Shown piece by piece: positions 52,640 through 64,000 of a stretch of DNA of 64,000 bases. The stretch is from Nothopassalora personata (lineage: Eukaryota > Ascomycota > Dothideomycetes > Mycosphaerellales > Mycosphaerellaceae). The DNA lies in NCBI GenBank assembly GCA_033816765.1, contig CM066291.1, forward strand, positions 2,356,001-2,420,000, read 5' to 3'. Numbering within the stretch: position 1 is the first letter of the stretch; each line of letters opens with the position of its first letter. Both the position numbers and the translations under genes were made by a program. The notes under the pieces are model-generated. The model did not search any database. It worked only from the letters and a program-made list of their open reading frames with translations, and was not told the origin of the DNA.

Positions 52640-55600
52640 CCGCATTCGCGAGGCCCTCCGCCGGTTCCTAGCTATTATACTCCTCTAGCTAGTCCTTCCA
52701 CTAGACTAGATACTGTAGCTTACCCTTACGCTTACGCCTATCTAGCACTACCTCTACCTTATACTCTCCGTCCTTATTAGCTAGAGGGGGTACGGGTCCA
52801 TCCTTATCGCTACCGATATACGGCTCGAGGAGAGAGACATAGAAGACGTTATAGAGCCTTAAGTCGGCTAGTAGCGCTAGGCGGTACGCCTACGAACCAA
52901 CAGCGTCCGTAATGCGGTATAGGCCGATAAACTTCGGACCTATCTTCTTCTTTAGCACTACTAACTTAAGGTTCTTCGTTAATAACAGGACTAAGTTACC
53001 TACGCGGTAGGTTTTAGCTTAGTAGGTCTTGTTATAGTAGCGAGCCTAGCTTTCTACTATAGCCTTCTATTGCTCCTCGAGTGTAGCGCGTAGTTTTCGC
53101 ATACGACTCGTAGCTATTACCGCTACTAGTACTTCCCCCCCCTAGGTCTCGTCTCGAGATCTAGTTAGTGTAGGGGTAATCTTAGGTCGCTAACCGTACG
53201 CTATTTCGAACGGACTTATCCGTAGTGTTAGGTAGATACTGTTATTAGCTACGAATTTAGTAACTGTAAGCTACTTAGCCTACTTAGTTTAATTGTCACT
53301 ATAGTAATAACGAAGGTATTGTTCGAGGGTTTAGTTTACCCTCTTAGTTTAGCCGTTAGTCTAAGGGTGAAAGGCCGTGGATAGCTTACGCTTTACACGC
53401 GCCTCGAAGTAGAAGTTACTCTAAAACTAACTAGTGAAGACCGGACCTCGGTCGCTTACTATACCTAACGGGACACTATAGTGTCGCACGACTTCGTCTC
53501 GTAGGAGCCTCGTAAGCTCTACGGCTATGCAAGTCTTCGTTATCGGGATGTATAAGCTCATTTTTAAGTAGCGATCGACTATTACTAGGATCGCATTATA
53601 CACGCAACCGGCTCGCGTACTTAGAGGTAGGTCCGTAATAAAATCTATAGTAATTTCCTACTACGGTCGCTCCGGTCTAGGAAGCGGTTATAGCTCGCCG
53701 TAGGGTCGATGGCGCCTCGCCTTCGAACCCTAGTAGGTTCTATAGGCTTAGACGTATTGTTTTACGTCCGTACTAAGTGAGTCCTACTAATAATTACGTC
53801 GTAACAGCTCTTTAGTCTTAGTCCTTCTAAAGTGACCCGCGAGGACGTCGTCGTAGTATATGCGAATTAGATACGACCTGATTGCGTAATCCCTAGGTAC
53901 TACGATCGCGTCTCCGTAGTACATAAGGTTATCCTTTATATGCTATCCCTTAGCGTCCCTCGCGCTTAGCGCCTACGCTAAGTATGCGACATACTAGTCG
54001 TCTTACTACTACGCGATCTTTATTAAGAGTGGGATTAACTTACCCGTCGAGCTATAAGCTTAACCCTATATTACTATAGCGTACACTACTACTAGTAAAG
54101 ACGGCTTGTCTTAATAGGGAAGGTCACCTCTCCGCACTACTATCGCCGCGCCTATGTCGCCCTATATTGCCTCGTAGGTAGTAAGTACGCGCTTTACCGT
54201 CGGCTCGCTTGTCCCTTCTAGAGACTCCTTCTAGAAAGATAGCTTACTTTATAAGGTAGGCAGCAAGTTCGAAGTTTGTTACGTTATAGCTACGTAGTTA
54301 CTACGTCTCGAAGGCGCGTCGGCTAGGTTAGTCTTACCCGGCCGATGCTCTACTATAAAATTAAAAGACTATAGGAACGTAGCCTATCGAGCTTACCGCC
54401 TATTTAGCTACTTTACTATTATAAAGCCCTATAGGTTAGCGTAGTCGACTAGCACTCGCACCGTATGCGTAGCGCCCTCTAAGTATAGCCTCTAATACTT
54501 AAAAGCCTTAACTACTGTAAGTAGCTCCTAATCGTGCGTCTCGTAGTTACACTTAGCTAGTATTATCTTACGTAAATAGAACGCGATAGGATGCTACTTA
54601 GTACTAAACAATTAGGATATATCACCTACGATCGCGAAACCTAAGGCATCCGTCTCGACTCGCGTGCGTAGCGTAGGATCGAAGTGCCTAAGTATTAGTG
54701 CACCTAAGAATCCGGCCTTAAGCTATCGAAACGCCTACTCTTCGCTTAAGGTCTACGTAAGAGGGCCGTGCTTCTTACCGTCCTTAGATCCCTTTAGTAG
54801 GTCCGTTAGGGGCTTATAGACCCTTAAGTATCCTTCTATAAAACGCCGGTAGAAGTTATAAAACCTAAGGAAGGACTAGACCTTATAAAAGGTCGTAGGT
54901 GTAGGCCATTCCTCGATAGCGGCTACCCTGCTCCTATCTATCGACACGCCTACGGCGCTTACGATAAACCTAAGGAACTCTATACTCTCCTAGAAGAAGT
55001 AACACTTCTTAGGGTTTACGAATAGGGCAAACTTTCGTAGCCTCTCTAGCACCGCGCGTACGGCTCGTACGTGTGCCTTACGCGTCTCGCTATAGATGAG
55101 GATATCATCTAGGTAGACTACGTAAATGTCATTAACTAAGCCGGTTAGCGCCTTGTTAATATACCCTTAAAAGGTTGCCGGTACGTTAGTTAACCCGAAC
55201 GGCATTACTAGGTACTCGTAGTGTCCGTATCGCGTACGAAACGTAGTCTTCCACTTATCGCCTCGCTTAATAGGGATACGATAGTAGGCGTCCTTCAAAT
55301 CGATTGTAGTAAAGAACCTAGAACCTAATAGCCTATCTAGCGTCTCGCTAATTAGGGGCAGGGGGTATCGGTTCTTTACTATAATCTCATTTAGGCCTCT
55401 ATAATTAACATAGAGCCTAAGAGTGCCATTCTTCTTTAGCACGAATAGGATAGGCGCACCCGCCTCGCTTACGGACTGCCTAATCTACCCCTTCTCTATT
55501 GCTTACGTAAGGTACTCCTTTAAGGCCTCTAACTTAGTTAAGGACTAGTGGTATAGCGGCTTAAATGGGGGTTTCTTTCCTTTAACGAGATCAATCGCAT

Positions 55601-57400
55601 ACTCAACCCCGTCGGGCATCTTACGCTTCGCCTACTCATTAGGTACGTATACATCTCGGAAGTCTACAAATTCTTTAGGCTACGAGGGGCCCTCTCCTTT
55701 AGGTACTACTATAGTAATAGCCCGAACACTTATCGTTTAAACCTACTTTAAGCTCTCGAGATCCTTAAGGAACTCGCGTACGTTACGCTACTAAACCGTA
55801 GGCGTCTCTATACCGTAGTACTACTAGTTATCCTTATCGGCCTTTACTATCCGATTATAATGCCGCTAGGGTCTACCTAAAATTACTAATAGCCTACCTA
55901 TAGGTACCGCGTAGTAGATGGCGTTACTTACGCGCTCTACTCCCGCGTTATTAGCGAGTCGTAGCCGAACCGTAAAGGCGCCGTAGTAATACCCTAGGTT
56001 ATGCGCATACGACTCTAACTTCGGTAGCCTTACCCTATTAATGGGTTGCATTTAATGTCGGAGTACATACTTATACGACACTAGGCTAAGATCCGTATAG
56101 TTATCTAGGAGAAACGTAGCCTCGCGAAAGCCCTTACGAGTCTCGACTACGCCTCGTAAGTAACGCGCTAGACACGCATCTACTCGCCTTAAGGGGTCGA
56201 CTTTAGGAAAACTCGGACTTAGGAGCGACCCACTTATAGTCCTCTACCTTTTCCCTATTCGCCCTTCTTAGTTAAAGGCTCGATAGTTTCTAACCTACGA
56301 ACCGCTTACGCGTCGCGGTCTTTCTATAGGTGCCTATTCCGGCACTTCGTCTTATAGTAACCCTTCCTACCGTAGCCGTAGTACTCTACTTTCGACTTCT
56401 AGCTAGTTAAAGACGAGCTACCGGCGTCTCGCTACTAACTCACACCCGAGGCGCCCGGTACTTAACTCTACTTCTATTACTTTAGGCGATCGGCCCGCTT
56501 ATGTACGCCCTTAGCTTTACACTTACGACGTACATACTACCCGCGGTCGTGCCCTCCGCTACTACCTCGGCGCTCGGTACTTTCGATACGCGAGGCTAGG
56601 ACTACTAGGTCTTCTCTAGTCGTAGGGATATTATAGTAGCTAACGATAGCGGGCCGTAAGCGAGGCGTAAGCTTCGCTAGTAGGTGCCGTATACGTTACG
56701 CTTCTAAGTAGTTACCTAACTAGTCCTCTATAATATCTAGCTTAGTCGCGAACTATCGCGCTATCTAGTTATCCTTCTATCTCGTAACCTCGTACTCTAA
56801 CATAACGTTAAGTACGCGATTTATAGGATCGCCGTATACGTCTCGGTAGAACTCCTTAAAGTCCTAGTATATATACCCTATAAGGTTAACGGCGCTATAG
56901 TTAGTATACTATCGCTCGCTTACCTCTCCGCTAAGGTACATAACCCTATATAGGACCTTTAATTCGTCTATTACGTATATAGTACCTAAGAGGGCGAAGA
57001 TAAGTAAGAGCTCCTAAAGGAATACCCTTACCTTCCTTATCGAATCCCCTCTAAAAGGCGTCGGCTCTTTTAGACGCGGTCGCGTCGTATGCGCTATAGC
57101 CGCGCCTCGTACTATAATATTATCGTTAGTAGTTATAGAGATAGAGGTAGGGGTTATAGTAGGGAGGTAATCTTCTCTCCTCCCTCCTATACGCTCTAGA
57201 GGCGGTACGCTTATAGCGCGTAAGATCTCTAGCCGCTCGATCTCCTGCTATATCTCTTACTCTTTAATCTTAGCCCGTAAGGCCTCTCTTCTCGTAACTA
57301 AGGCTATACGACGCGCCTACTACTATACTCTAGGGCTTAGGGGCGGCGTAGGCGACTCGCCGTTATATACGTCGCGATCGGGCTCTATAGCGTATATAGA
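52640..57400 (-). pseudogene. RIPped gag-pol of E2
   Basis: Minus strand. Chromodomain at about 52790-52660 (LQYLVWWKDWLEEYNSWEP), integrase about 54000-53000, RNase H about 54650-54250. RT lies about 55450-54900; 55167-55442 is still open and shows [33 protein letters not shown] and LVMPFGL. Protease is about 56200-55830, with ILGRPW and a 61-codon open piece at 55866-56051. A Cys-rich knuckle region follows near 56340, then Gag to about 57400. Stops of RIP type. Confidence 0.8.
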
Positions 57401-57413
57401 TTATAACGAAGGG

Positions 57414-57422
57414 AAGCTTTAG
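57414..57422 (-). other. Self-priming-type primer site of E
   Basis: CTAAAGCTT on the minus strand, 3 nt after the LTR end, complementary over 9 nt to AAGCTTTAG within the adjoining LTR (57498-57506) and the E1 LTR (40221-40229), but not to the E2 3' LTR. Same geometry as in the intact element. Confidence 0.55.
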
Positions 57423-57425
57423 AAC

Positions 57426-57509
57426 TATAAGGGCCGTAAGGCTATAAGGAGATATCGTAATGTATAGCACGCCTACGATCTTCTAATCGTAGATAAACTA
57501 AAGCTTACC
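57426..57509 (-). repeat. Truncated 5' LTR of the E composite
   Basis: 84 bp matching the first 80 or so bases of 40149-40346, then cut where C gag resumes (57510). Confidence 0.8.
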
Positions 57510-58812
57510 AGGATTCGTCGATGTCTACTTCTCGGAGCGTAGCGTTTTGCCTATACGTTACTCCTAGGGTTCCTCTTAGTTAATAAGGCTAATACACTAC
57601 GCCTAATTTTACGGCGTAGTAAACCTAACACGAGTCTTAGTAATAGAATCGCTAATAAAGGCTTCTATAACTATTTCGAGATTCGGATTCGATCTCGTAG
57701 TTAACTCTTCGTACTATTATGTTAAACTGTCGTAGTTAGTTCTTCGCATTAAATAGAATAACTACTATTTACTACCTATAGTATCCTCCTCGTCCTTCTA
57801 AGGGGTCTAGGAGAGGCGTCGTACTTCTATTACTAGCTCTCTCCCCTACTCTCCGAGTATAGTCGGTATCTCCTCGAGATCTAACGCTACTCTTAGATTT
57901 ACTAGTTCGAGGTTGCATTATATTAAACTGTTCGCGGCGTACTATATTCTTACCGCGGCAGTCCCTTATTAGGTAGCTAGATTTACTATATCCGTAGTAA
58001 GTTCGGGTTTCTTTCGAACTCCGGGATACTCTATTCCCGTTACTATTCCTAATCTTACGACCTTTCTCGGTAACGTCAAGTTCTATTAGCTATAGTCCGT
58101 AGTACGGTTTGTCCCTAGGCTTACTATTATAGTTGTCGTAGAAGCCTTTACTACGGTTGTCGTAGCCTAGTGTATATCTAGCCTTTCTAGATATCTTAGA
58201 GTCGTATCGTCGTTCTATAGCTCTCTCGTAGAGCTTATCGTTAAGATTAATCGTAACTCTAACGAGGTCGCCTAAGCTATCGATCTTCCAACCGTCCCTT
58301 ATTAACTCGTCCTTAATATACTCCTTTAGTCCTCTTCGGTATATAACTTAAAGTGCTTCGTCGTCCTGATCGGTAAGTTACGCGTATTCCTAGAATTTAG
58401 TAGTATATTCGGTAGTAGATGTCTTCTAGATTAAATACTAAATAACACGAACGGTAGTAGCAATCTTATTAGAGATACTAAAGACGCTCTTTATAGTATG
58501 CTTAAGATAGTTCTATAACCTAAAGATTCCGTCGGTATTATCTTCTCCGTTACTGTCTAGGTATTTCCCAAGGAATAGTTTAACCCAATACTATGCTCGT
58601 CCTCTTAAGAAGGTAGTAGTAAAGACGGGCTTAAGGTTCTTAGCTATAGAGTTAAACAAGAAGTATATATCTATCTAAGAGACCTAAGTATCGAACTTGT
58701 CTCGGTCGCTATAGTAGTATTCTAGCTTACTAACCTTAAGGGTGTCGTTACCTATATAAGTAGCTAAGGCATTAATAGCATCGTTTACGGTCTAAGGTCG
58801 TCGGGCTCTACT
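57510..58812 (-). pseudogene. RIPped gag 5' part of chromovirus C
   Basis: Minus strand, matching B 45400-46640 and A 22541-22936. It contains the capsid-like stretch and the region around GGACTGCCGCGG (B 46215) that joins the two halves of gag. The 5' LTR of C is not present; the sequence stops at the LTR of copia D (58813). Confidence 0.75.
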
Positions 58813-59018
58813 TATTACGTTATAAGTGGTTAGAAGTCATAAAATAGGCTTATAAAGGTGTTTTAAAAGCAGATAGTAGATTGTATGTGTCTAAGCTAGA
58901 ATTGAAGGGGCTGCTTATAAAAAGGCTATGGGTGACTAATTAATGTCACCTGATTCTTAGCGGCTGCTACCTTAGGTTTAATTAGGCTGTAGCGCCGGTG
59001 CACGCTTAGATCGTAACA
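58813..59018 (-). repeat. 3' LTR of copia D
   Basis: 206 bp, TATTACG to ATCGTAACA on the plus strand. Ends fit TG...CA after RIP, and it directly abuts a G-rich tract on the element side. Confidence 0.7.
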
Positions 59019-60400
59019 CACCCCCTTAGCTCGTGCGGCTTATAGGTGAATGAGCTAATCGCATGTAATCGCGTGCACCCTATCTATCACCTATCACCCC
59101 ACCTACCCACCTTATAACGTTAGGCTTCGTTACTACGTGCTTATTAGAGCTCCATTATAAGCTACATAGTAGGGCGCTAAGTTAGCGTTTTAGGTAAGGC
59201 TATTGTCCTAGCCTTACATCCCTATTCACAATCTCACTAAGTCCCTTATACTATAGTTAACCTATATAATAGGTTCTAAACGATGTGAATCTTGTCCGGT
59301 GGGGTGGCTAAGCTGTTCTTATAGTACTGAACGGTAAGGCGTGCTATCTCCCTACATTTTAACGGACATGTAAGGTTGTAGGTTCGAGTCCTAGGGGTTA
59401 TTATATCTGCTGAATTTATTGCTTAGCCTATCGTCCGCTTTAATGTCCGCTCCATTATTCTTAATTAAAATCCTAGGTGTTATAGTACGCTATTACTTCG
59501 GCAATTGGGGTGCCTTGCTACTATCTAATAACCGCGCACATATAACTTCGGTTACGGTCTTAGAGAACTCCGCTTCCTACCTTAGGTAGAGATTACTATT
59601 TAGCTACGTCCTAGTAGGAACTCTTTTACCTAATGAAAGGTCTTCATAGCTTATAAAGGCCTTATCTTTTTACTTAGGGCAAGGGTAATCCTAGCGACGG
59701 TAGTGCTACAGGTACTACACGCCTAGCGGGTGGAGATGCTATCTCTAAGTAAGGTAAGGACGATAATAGAGGCATCGATGATGTTATAACGATCGTTGTA
59801 ATATAGTAACGGAGGTGGTAATAGTAATGCTACTAGTAGCGAGGTTAATAGTGTTTCGGCGCCTATAATTAGCTACGCCGTTACAGGTGCTTATACGCTA
59901 TATCGCTACTAGTAATAGGGGCGTTTCCGGTCCTTTTACTATAGGCTAATAGGAGTCCGAGAAACACCTAGTAATAATAGTACTAGGGTAGCGCCGGTAA
60001 ATAGTAGACGCTTACTCTAGCGGTAGCGGCGCTAGCGGCGCTAGGCGGTAGTACGGAGCCGGTAGAGGAGACAGTAGTACCGAACATACTATATAGCCTC
60101 TACCGGTCTATGTTAGTTAAAGAAAGAGGAAGGGTTTAGAACTAAAGAGGTGTTTTTATACAGTCCTACTACTAGTTCCTTCCTGTTTTAGCATAAAAAG
60201 GATAAAAGGGAAGTCGCATCTATCCGAATACGGAAGGAGAGGCATAATAGAAGCAGCGCTTAGTAGTAGCTAATCACTATGTCGTGCATGCTATAATACG
60301 CCGAGAAGAGGAGTCTTATAGTTAAAGCCTAGTACTAGTAACTGTCAAGAAGAGCTACTAGTGTAGTAGGCCTACGCATCTTAAGCGTTATTATCACCTC
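59019..60400. other. Copia D region between pol and 3' LTR
   Basis: About 1.4 kb with no pol-like frame. Less strictly RIPped near 59020-59440. Holds a tRNA-like sequence (59295-59400, plus strand). Plus-strand frames without non-RIP stops exist but run on into the antisense of pol, so I do not call a gene. Confidence 0.5.
59295..59400 (+). tRNA. Possible tRNA-derived sequence in copia D
   Basis: Has an A-box-like TGGCTAAGC (59305-59313) and a B box GGTTCGAGTCC (59381-59391). A hairpin TACAT/ATGTA lies between them, and the extra length recalls a class II (Ser/Leu) tRNA. The T-stem lacks one pair and the acceptor ends do not pair well. Degenerate at best. Confidence 0.3.
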
Positions 60401-63400
60401 CTAAGGTAATACGGCCAGTATTGGCATCTATAGTAGGCGCTAAGGAGCGTGGATCTACGCCTTCCTTAGCTATGTTAAGCAGCTTCACGAAGTGCTTATG
60501 CTTTTGTAGTAGCAGTAGCTTAGTAAGCCCATCTGTAGGCATGTCGTTAGTATTAAGATACCGAATCTCGATATCTCCTCGTTAGTCTCTCTAGCGGAGC
60601 TAATAGTAATAGATGTTAACATAGCGTAGCTTAGTATTAAGCTTTTACCCTTACTAGTTAACAAGTCGAATAGTCTAGGTGTTGTTACAGTATAGGTATG
60701 TGCACTAGTTAAACTCGAGATAGATCTCGGCGAAGATACGTTCCTACTAGATTAGCTCTAATGCCGCTTATAATAGGCTAAGGAGTTCGGCTTTGGTTAA
60801 GGACTTAGTAATAGTAATCTACTTAGAGGCTTTATAATCGACTAGTCCGCCGAACAGCATAAAGATCCATCCGCTAGAGCTAGTCCTATCGACGTTTATG
60901 CCGTAGGAGGCATCTAATGCGCTAAAGAATTTATAGTTCTTACCGAGATGTTTAGGCTAACTATGTAGGCTAGTAATGTGCTTACTAGCGCTATATACAA
61001 GGTAGAGGTTCTTAGTCTCTAGGAGGTAGCGTAAGCACTAATCCGTAAGCTTTAGATATGTGTCCGTTAGCTTAGTTAGGTACTGCGAGAGCATAGATAG
61101 GGAAAAGGCGATGTCTAGGCGTGTGTGCGTTACTACGAAGTTTAGAGACCTAATGCGTTGTTAGTACGTAAGGATCTTTATAGCGTCTACGACGTAACCC
61201 TCGGGTACCGTCTAGTCGAGGTGTTAATCCACTAGCACATTAGTCTTACGTGCGCTAGTAGATATGCTAAACTTAGCGGCGAGCTTCTCTATGTAGTCCT
61301 CTTATAAGAGCTACAGTAGTCTCTTTTGCCGGTCTCGTATTACCTTAATTCCTAAGAACTAGGTTAGATCTCCGAGCTTATACATCTCGTATACGTTAAG
61401 AAGCTATTGCTTAATGTATGCCGCATAGGCCTTGTTCTTGCGATAGTAGAGCATAACTAGGTCGTCTACGTAGAAGAAGAACATAACCTTATCGTTATAA
61501 TAGATGCACTTAGAGTCTAATAGGGGAACTAGGCCTAAAGAGGAGAGCGTTGCAGTAAGGGAGTTATACTAAAGGAGAGGGGATTCCTTAAGTCCGTAGA
61601 GAGCCTTAACTAGTTTAAGAGTATAGCTAGATCCATCCAATAGTCGGTCGATTCTAGGAGGTAGTTACAGGTACATAGTGTACGGTAGGTCCGAATTTAG
61701 AAAGGCATTCATAACATTAAACTGTTTAGCTTCTAGGTCGAAGCTCTCGGCTATAGCACAGTAGAGGCGGAACATGCTTACTAGTAGTGTAGCGGCGTAT
61801 GTATCTAAGTATGTGCCCTATAGATCGCCTCTTACGTATAGCCGGGCCTTAAAGCTCTTTAGTATGCTATGCTCATCTAGCTTATACTTGTACACCCACT
61901 TCAGCGGTAGTAGTAGCTAAAGTCCCTCCTCTTCTTACTAAGCATTATGATCCTTCTCTTACTAAGTTGCCTATTTGAATGTGCTAGTAGAGATTGCCTT
62001 AGTAAACTCCTTAGCTATAGCTTTACGCTATTGTTAGGCGAAGCGGTGCTTTATAGCGGTACGGTAGTTTAGAGGTTCGGGTGGAAGGTTATCGCGGTGC
62101 ATCGACGTGATAGTGTTAATACGGCGTGGAGGAGAGAAGTCGCGTGTGCGTTCGGATCGAAGGACATCGTAGTACTTACGGCCTAGATAACGAGGTCTCT
62201 AGCGGATGCCCGCTATCTAGCTAATAATAACGTTAGTAACTATAATATTATATAGAGTATAGTAGAAGTAGGCCGTTCTAAGTCTCTTACCGGATCCGGT
62301 AAGGGCGTAATTAGTATTAGCGGAAAAGTTATCCATTTAGCTAAGTTCTTCGAAGGGGATTATAGGCGGAGCGGCAGCGACATTTAAAGTCGTCGAAGCA
62401 TCTACTATAAGCTCCTTACGATCTTCCTCTATAAGGGCATCTATTAACTGCTATTACAGTGTGTTGATGTACTGTTATTTAGACGCGTTACTATTGTTTA
62501 CCGCGTTATTGTTATAGTTAGAGTTCTCTATGCTCTTATTAGTCGCTAGTTCGACCCCGGATTTGACCTAGTCTCGTGAAAGTATAGGGGTTATAGCGTC
62601 ATTTGTTAATGGCTAATTAAGTAGCTAGAAACTGCTGTTACCTTCAGGTTAGTTAAATGTTGCTAGCGCTCGGTGTTGTAGCTAGTATAGTTTATGCCTA
62701 AGTAGTAATTGTTAATAGGCGTGTTAACGAGGGTTTTAATAGAGCGGCTACTATTAAGCCTATTCTTCCACCCCCTCGGCCTATACTATGTCCTGCTTAT
62801 AGTAAGCTACATACAGGTCGTAGTACTGTTTAGGCTCTTTAGCCGGTTCTACTATTACGATGTTCTTAATAGGGGTTAAGTAACTAGTAGTAAGAATTAA
62901 TAGGTCGTAGAACGTAGTCTTATTAAAGAGGACGTCCTTTACCCGCATAACCCTATCTTTCGATAGGTCCTACACCCTATAGATGTTAGTAGAGTCGTAG
63001 CCTACAAGGTATCCGATAAGTGCTCGTTCTTTAAGCTTCTTAGTCTTACCTAGTTAAGTAGTGCTATAAATGTACACGTAGGCTAGGTAGCCGTACACCA
63101 CTATGTAGCCTACATTTAGTACCCTACCTGTTGCCAATTCGAAGGGAGTCTTCTAGCCTTTTAATTAGATTAGTGACCGCTAGAGAATGTAGACGGCAGC
63201 TACTATACATTTATTCTAGAGCTTTTTAGGTAGGCGAGCATAAATGCGGATTGTGCGAGACATCGTAATAATAACGCCGCCCGCTCGTTCTACTAGGTCC
63301 TAGTTAGACGCGTAGTTAGTAGTGTTGTGCTACTCAATTTAATTGTTATTAATAGTTAAGCGGAAGGCTATGCTAATGGCTGCTTCATTATCGCTGTAGA

Positions 63401-64000
63401 AGTAAACAAACCTACGCCTAATAAAATTGATAAAGCTAAGTAGGCTATTGAAGCAAGCTAATACTAATGGTTGGTCCCTATTCTTAATAGTGAATTAAAA
63501 GTGCCTATAGGTATCTAAATCGTAGAAATGAACTAGGTAACGATTACTATTGTATACTAGTGTGAACTTAGCCAAATCTATGGCTACGTGCCTATAGGGA
63601 GTCATTACCCTAATTAGCTTAGTCCTGTTAAACACTTTATGTGCCTTAGCTAGGCTATATGCTCTACAATGTGTAGTAAGGGGTGCCTTAGGTGCATTAG
63701 GGTTAATAACCACCCCCTTAACTCTAAACGGAAGCTAGTTAATGCGTTTAGCGCCAATATGGCCGAAGATTTAGTGCTACTGGCGGCCTAAGAGCTTACG
63801 GTGTTTAATAGGGGTCCTACTAGACGTTGCTATACCTTTAGTGCCCCCTATGCTATTTATTACTACTATAACGGTACGGTTGCCGTTAGAGTCCTAAACA
63901 GGCGGTGTTTAGATAGTATTACCCTTACCAATTGTGCTAATAAAGTGCGCTGTGCGCTGCTTCTTAGTAATCTTTAGTAGGATGCTCCCATTATTGCTCG
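60400..64000 (-). pseudogene. RIPped copia pol of element D
   Basis: Minus strand, partial. The frame ends near 60400 with RNase H (DASYGINVDRTSSSGWIF near 60870, SLTKAELLSL near 60790). RT spans about 62000-61100, with FFFYVDDLVM near 61470, the intact-looking catalytic YVDD. The integrase core lies about 63710-62900; an open piece at 63495-63713 reads FNRTKLIRVMTPYRHVAIDL and contains the first catalytic Asp. Stops elsewhere are of RIP type. The Gag end lies beyond the window. Confidence 0.8.

Larger units (their letters stand above)
51026..57509 (-). mobile_element. Chromovirus E2 (near full-length, probably chimeric)
   Basis: Minus-strand element: 3' LTR 51026-51222, purine tract GGGAGGGGAGG just inside it, antisense spliced gene, chromodomain, integrase, RNase H, RT, protease, gag, then a truncated 5' LTR (57426-57509). 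The two LTRs are different subtypes, and the right one matches E1. The body is thus best read as an E2 3' part fused to the E1 5' part by recombination in shared sequence. Confidence 0.75.
58813..64000 (-). mobile_element. Copia element D, 3' part, RIPped, runs off the window
   Basis: Minus strand: 3' LTR 58813-59018, purine tract (AAGGGGGTG, 59019-59027), about 1.4 kb of non-coding sequence, RNase H, RT and integrase up to the window end. Different copia family from 28804-34417 (LTR TGTTACGATC...CGTAATA). Confidence 0.82.

Noticed and set aside
59778..60600. Possible antisense ORF in copia D
   Set aside because: The plus-strand frame without non-RIP stops continues across the antisense of RNase H and RT, so it is probably a reverse-frame shadow rather than a third antisense gene.

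Overview
The window looks like a transposon graveyard from a filamentous ascomycete (Pezizomycotina). Outside a few islands, CA and TG dinucleotides are almost absent, and old reading frames stay aligned but carry TAG or TAA where Trp or Gln would be expected. That is the signature of repeat-induced point mutation (RIP, C to T at CpA on both strands). I see no host protein gene, rRNA or convincing functional tRNA. Nearly everything is LTR retrotransposon, nested several layers deep.

Layout. 416-7715 is a young, intact Ty3/gypsy chromovirus on the minus strand, with identical 184-bp LTRs, TTTAG target duplication, and open gag and pol. 7760-8006 is a solo copia LTR. 8012-9799 is an old RIPped Gln-rich ORF. 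9800-22540 is a 12.7-kb gypsy element on the plus strand, with gag-protease, RT-integrase and an unrecognised third ORF; four copies of a GC-rich palindrome sit in its LTRs and at the ends of its first two ORFs, and three solo LTRs interrupt it. 22541-28324 is chromovirus A (plus). 28804-34417 is a full-length RIPped Ty1/copia element with CTTAC target duplication. 34485-40148 and 57510-58812 are chromovirus C, an inverted relative of A. C is split by a composite insertion: E1 (40149-44870, minus), chromovirus B (44871-50926, plus, same family as A and C) and E2 (51026-57509, minus, same family as E1). 58813-64000 is the 3' part of another copia element (D, minus) that runs off the window.

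Most unusual content. The interval between pol and the 3' LTR carries extra information on the antisense strand in two families. In E1 and E2 it holds a gene of about 240-260 codons with two introns at matching places (GTAAGT donors, CTAAC-type branch points, AG acceptors), encoding a CX2CX6C protein. In A and C it holds a coiled-coil ORF followed by a 73-nt tRNA-like sequence, and B also keeps the tRNA-like part. The intact element shows a clean -1 frameshift signal (GGGAAAT) between gag and pol, and LTR/primer-site complementarity suggesting Tf1-type self-priming.

How the parts work together. For the intact element, Gag and Gag-Pol would form particles, RT/RNase H would copy the RNA from a self-primer, and the integrase with its C-terminal chromodomain would direct insertion to heterochromatin. 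All other elements are inactivated by RIP. Short solo LTRs and one 760-bp insert escaped RIP, either because they are young or because they are too short.
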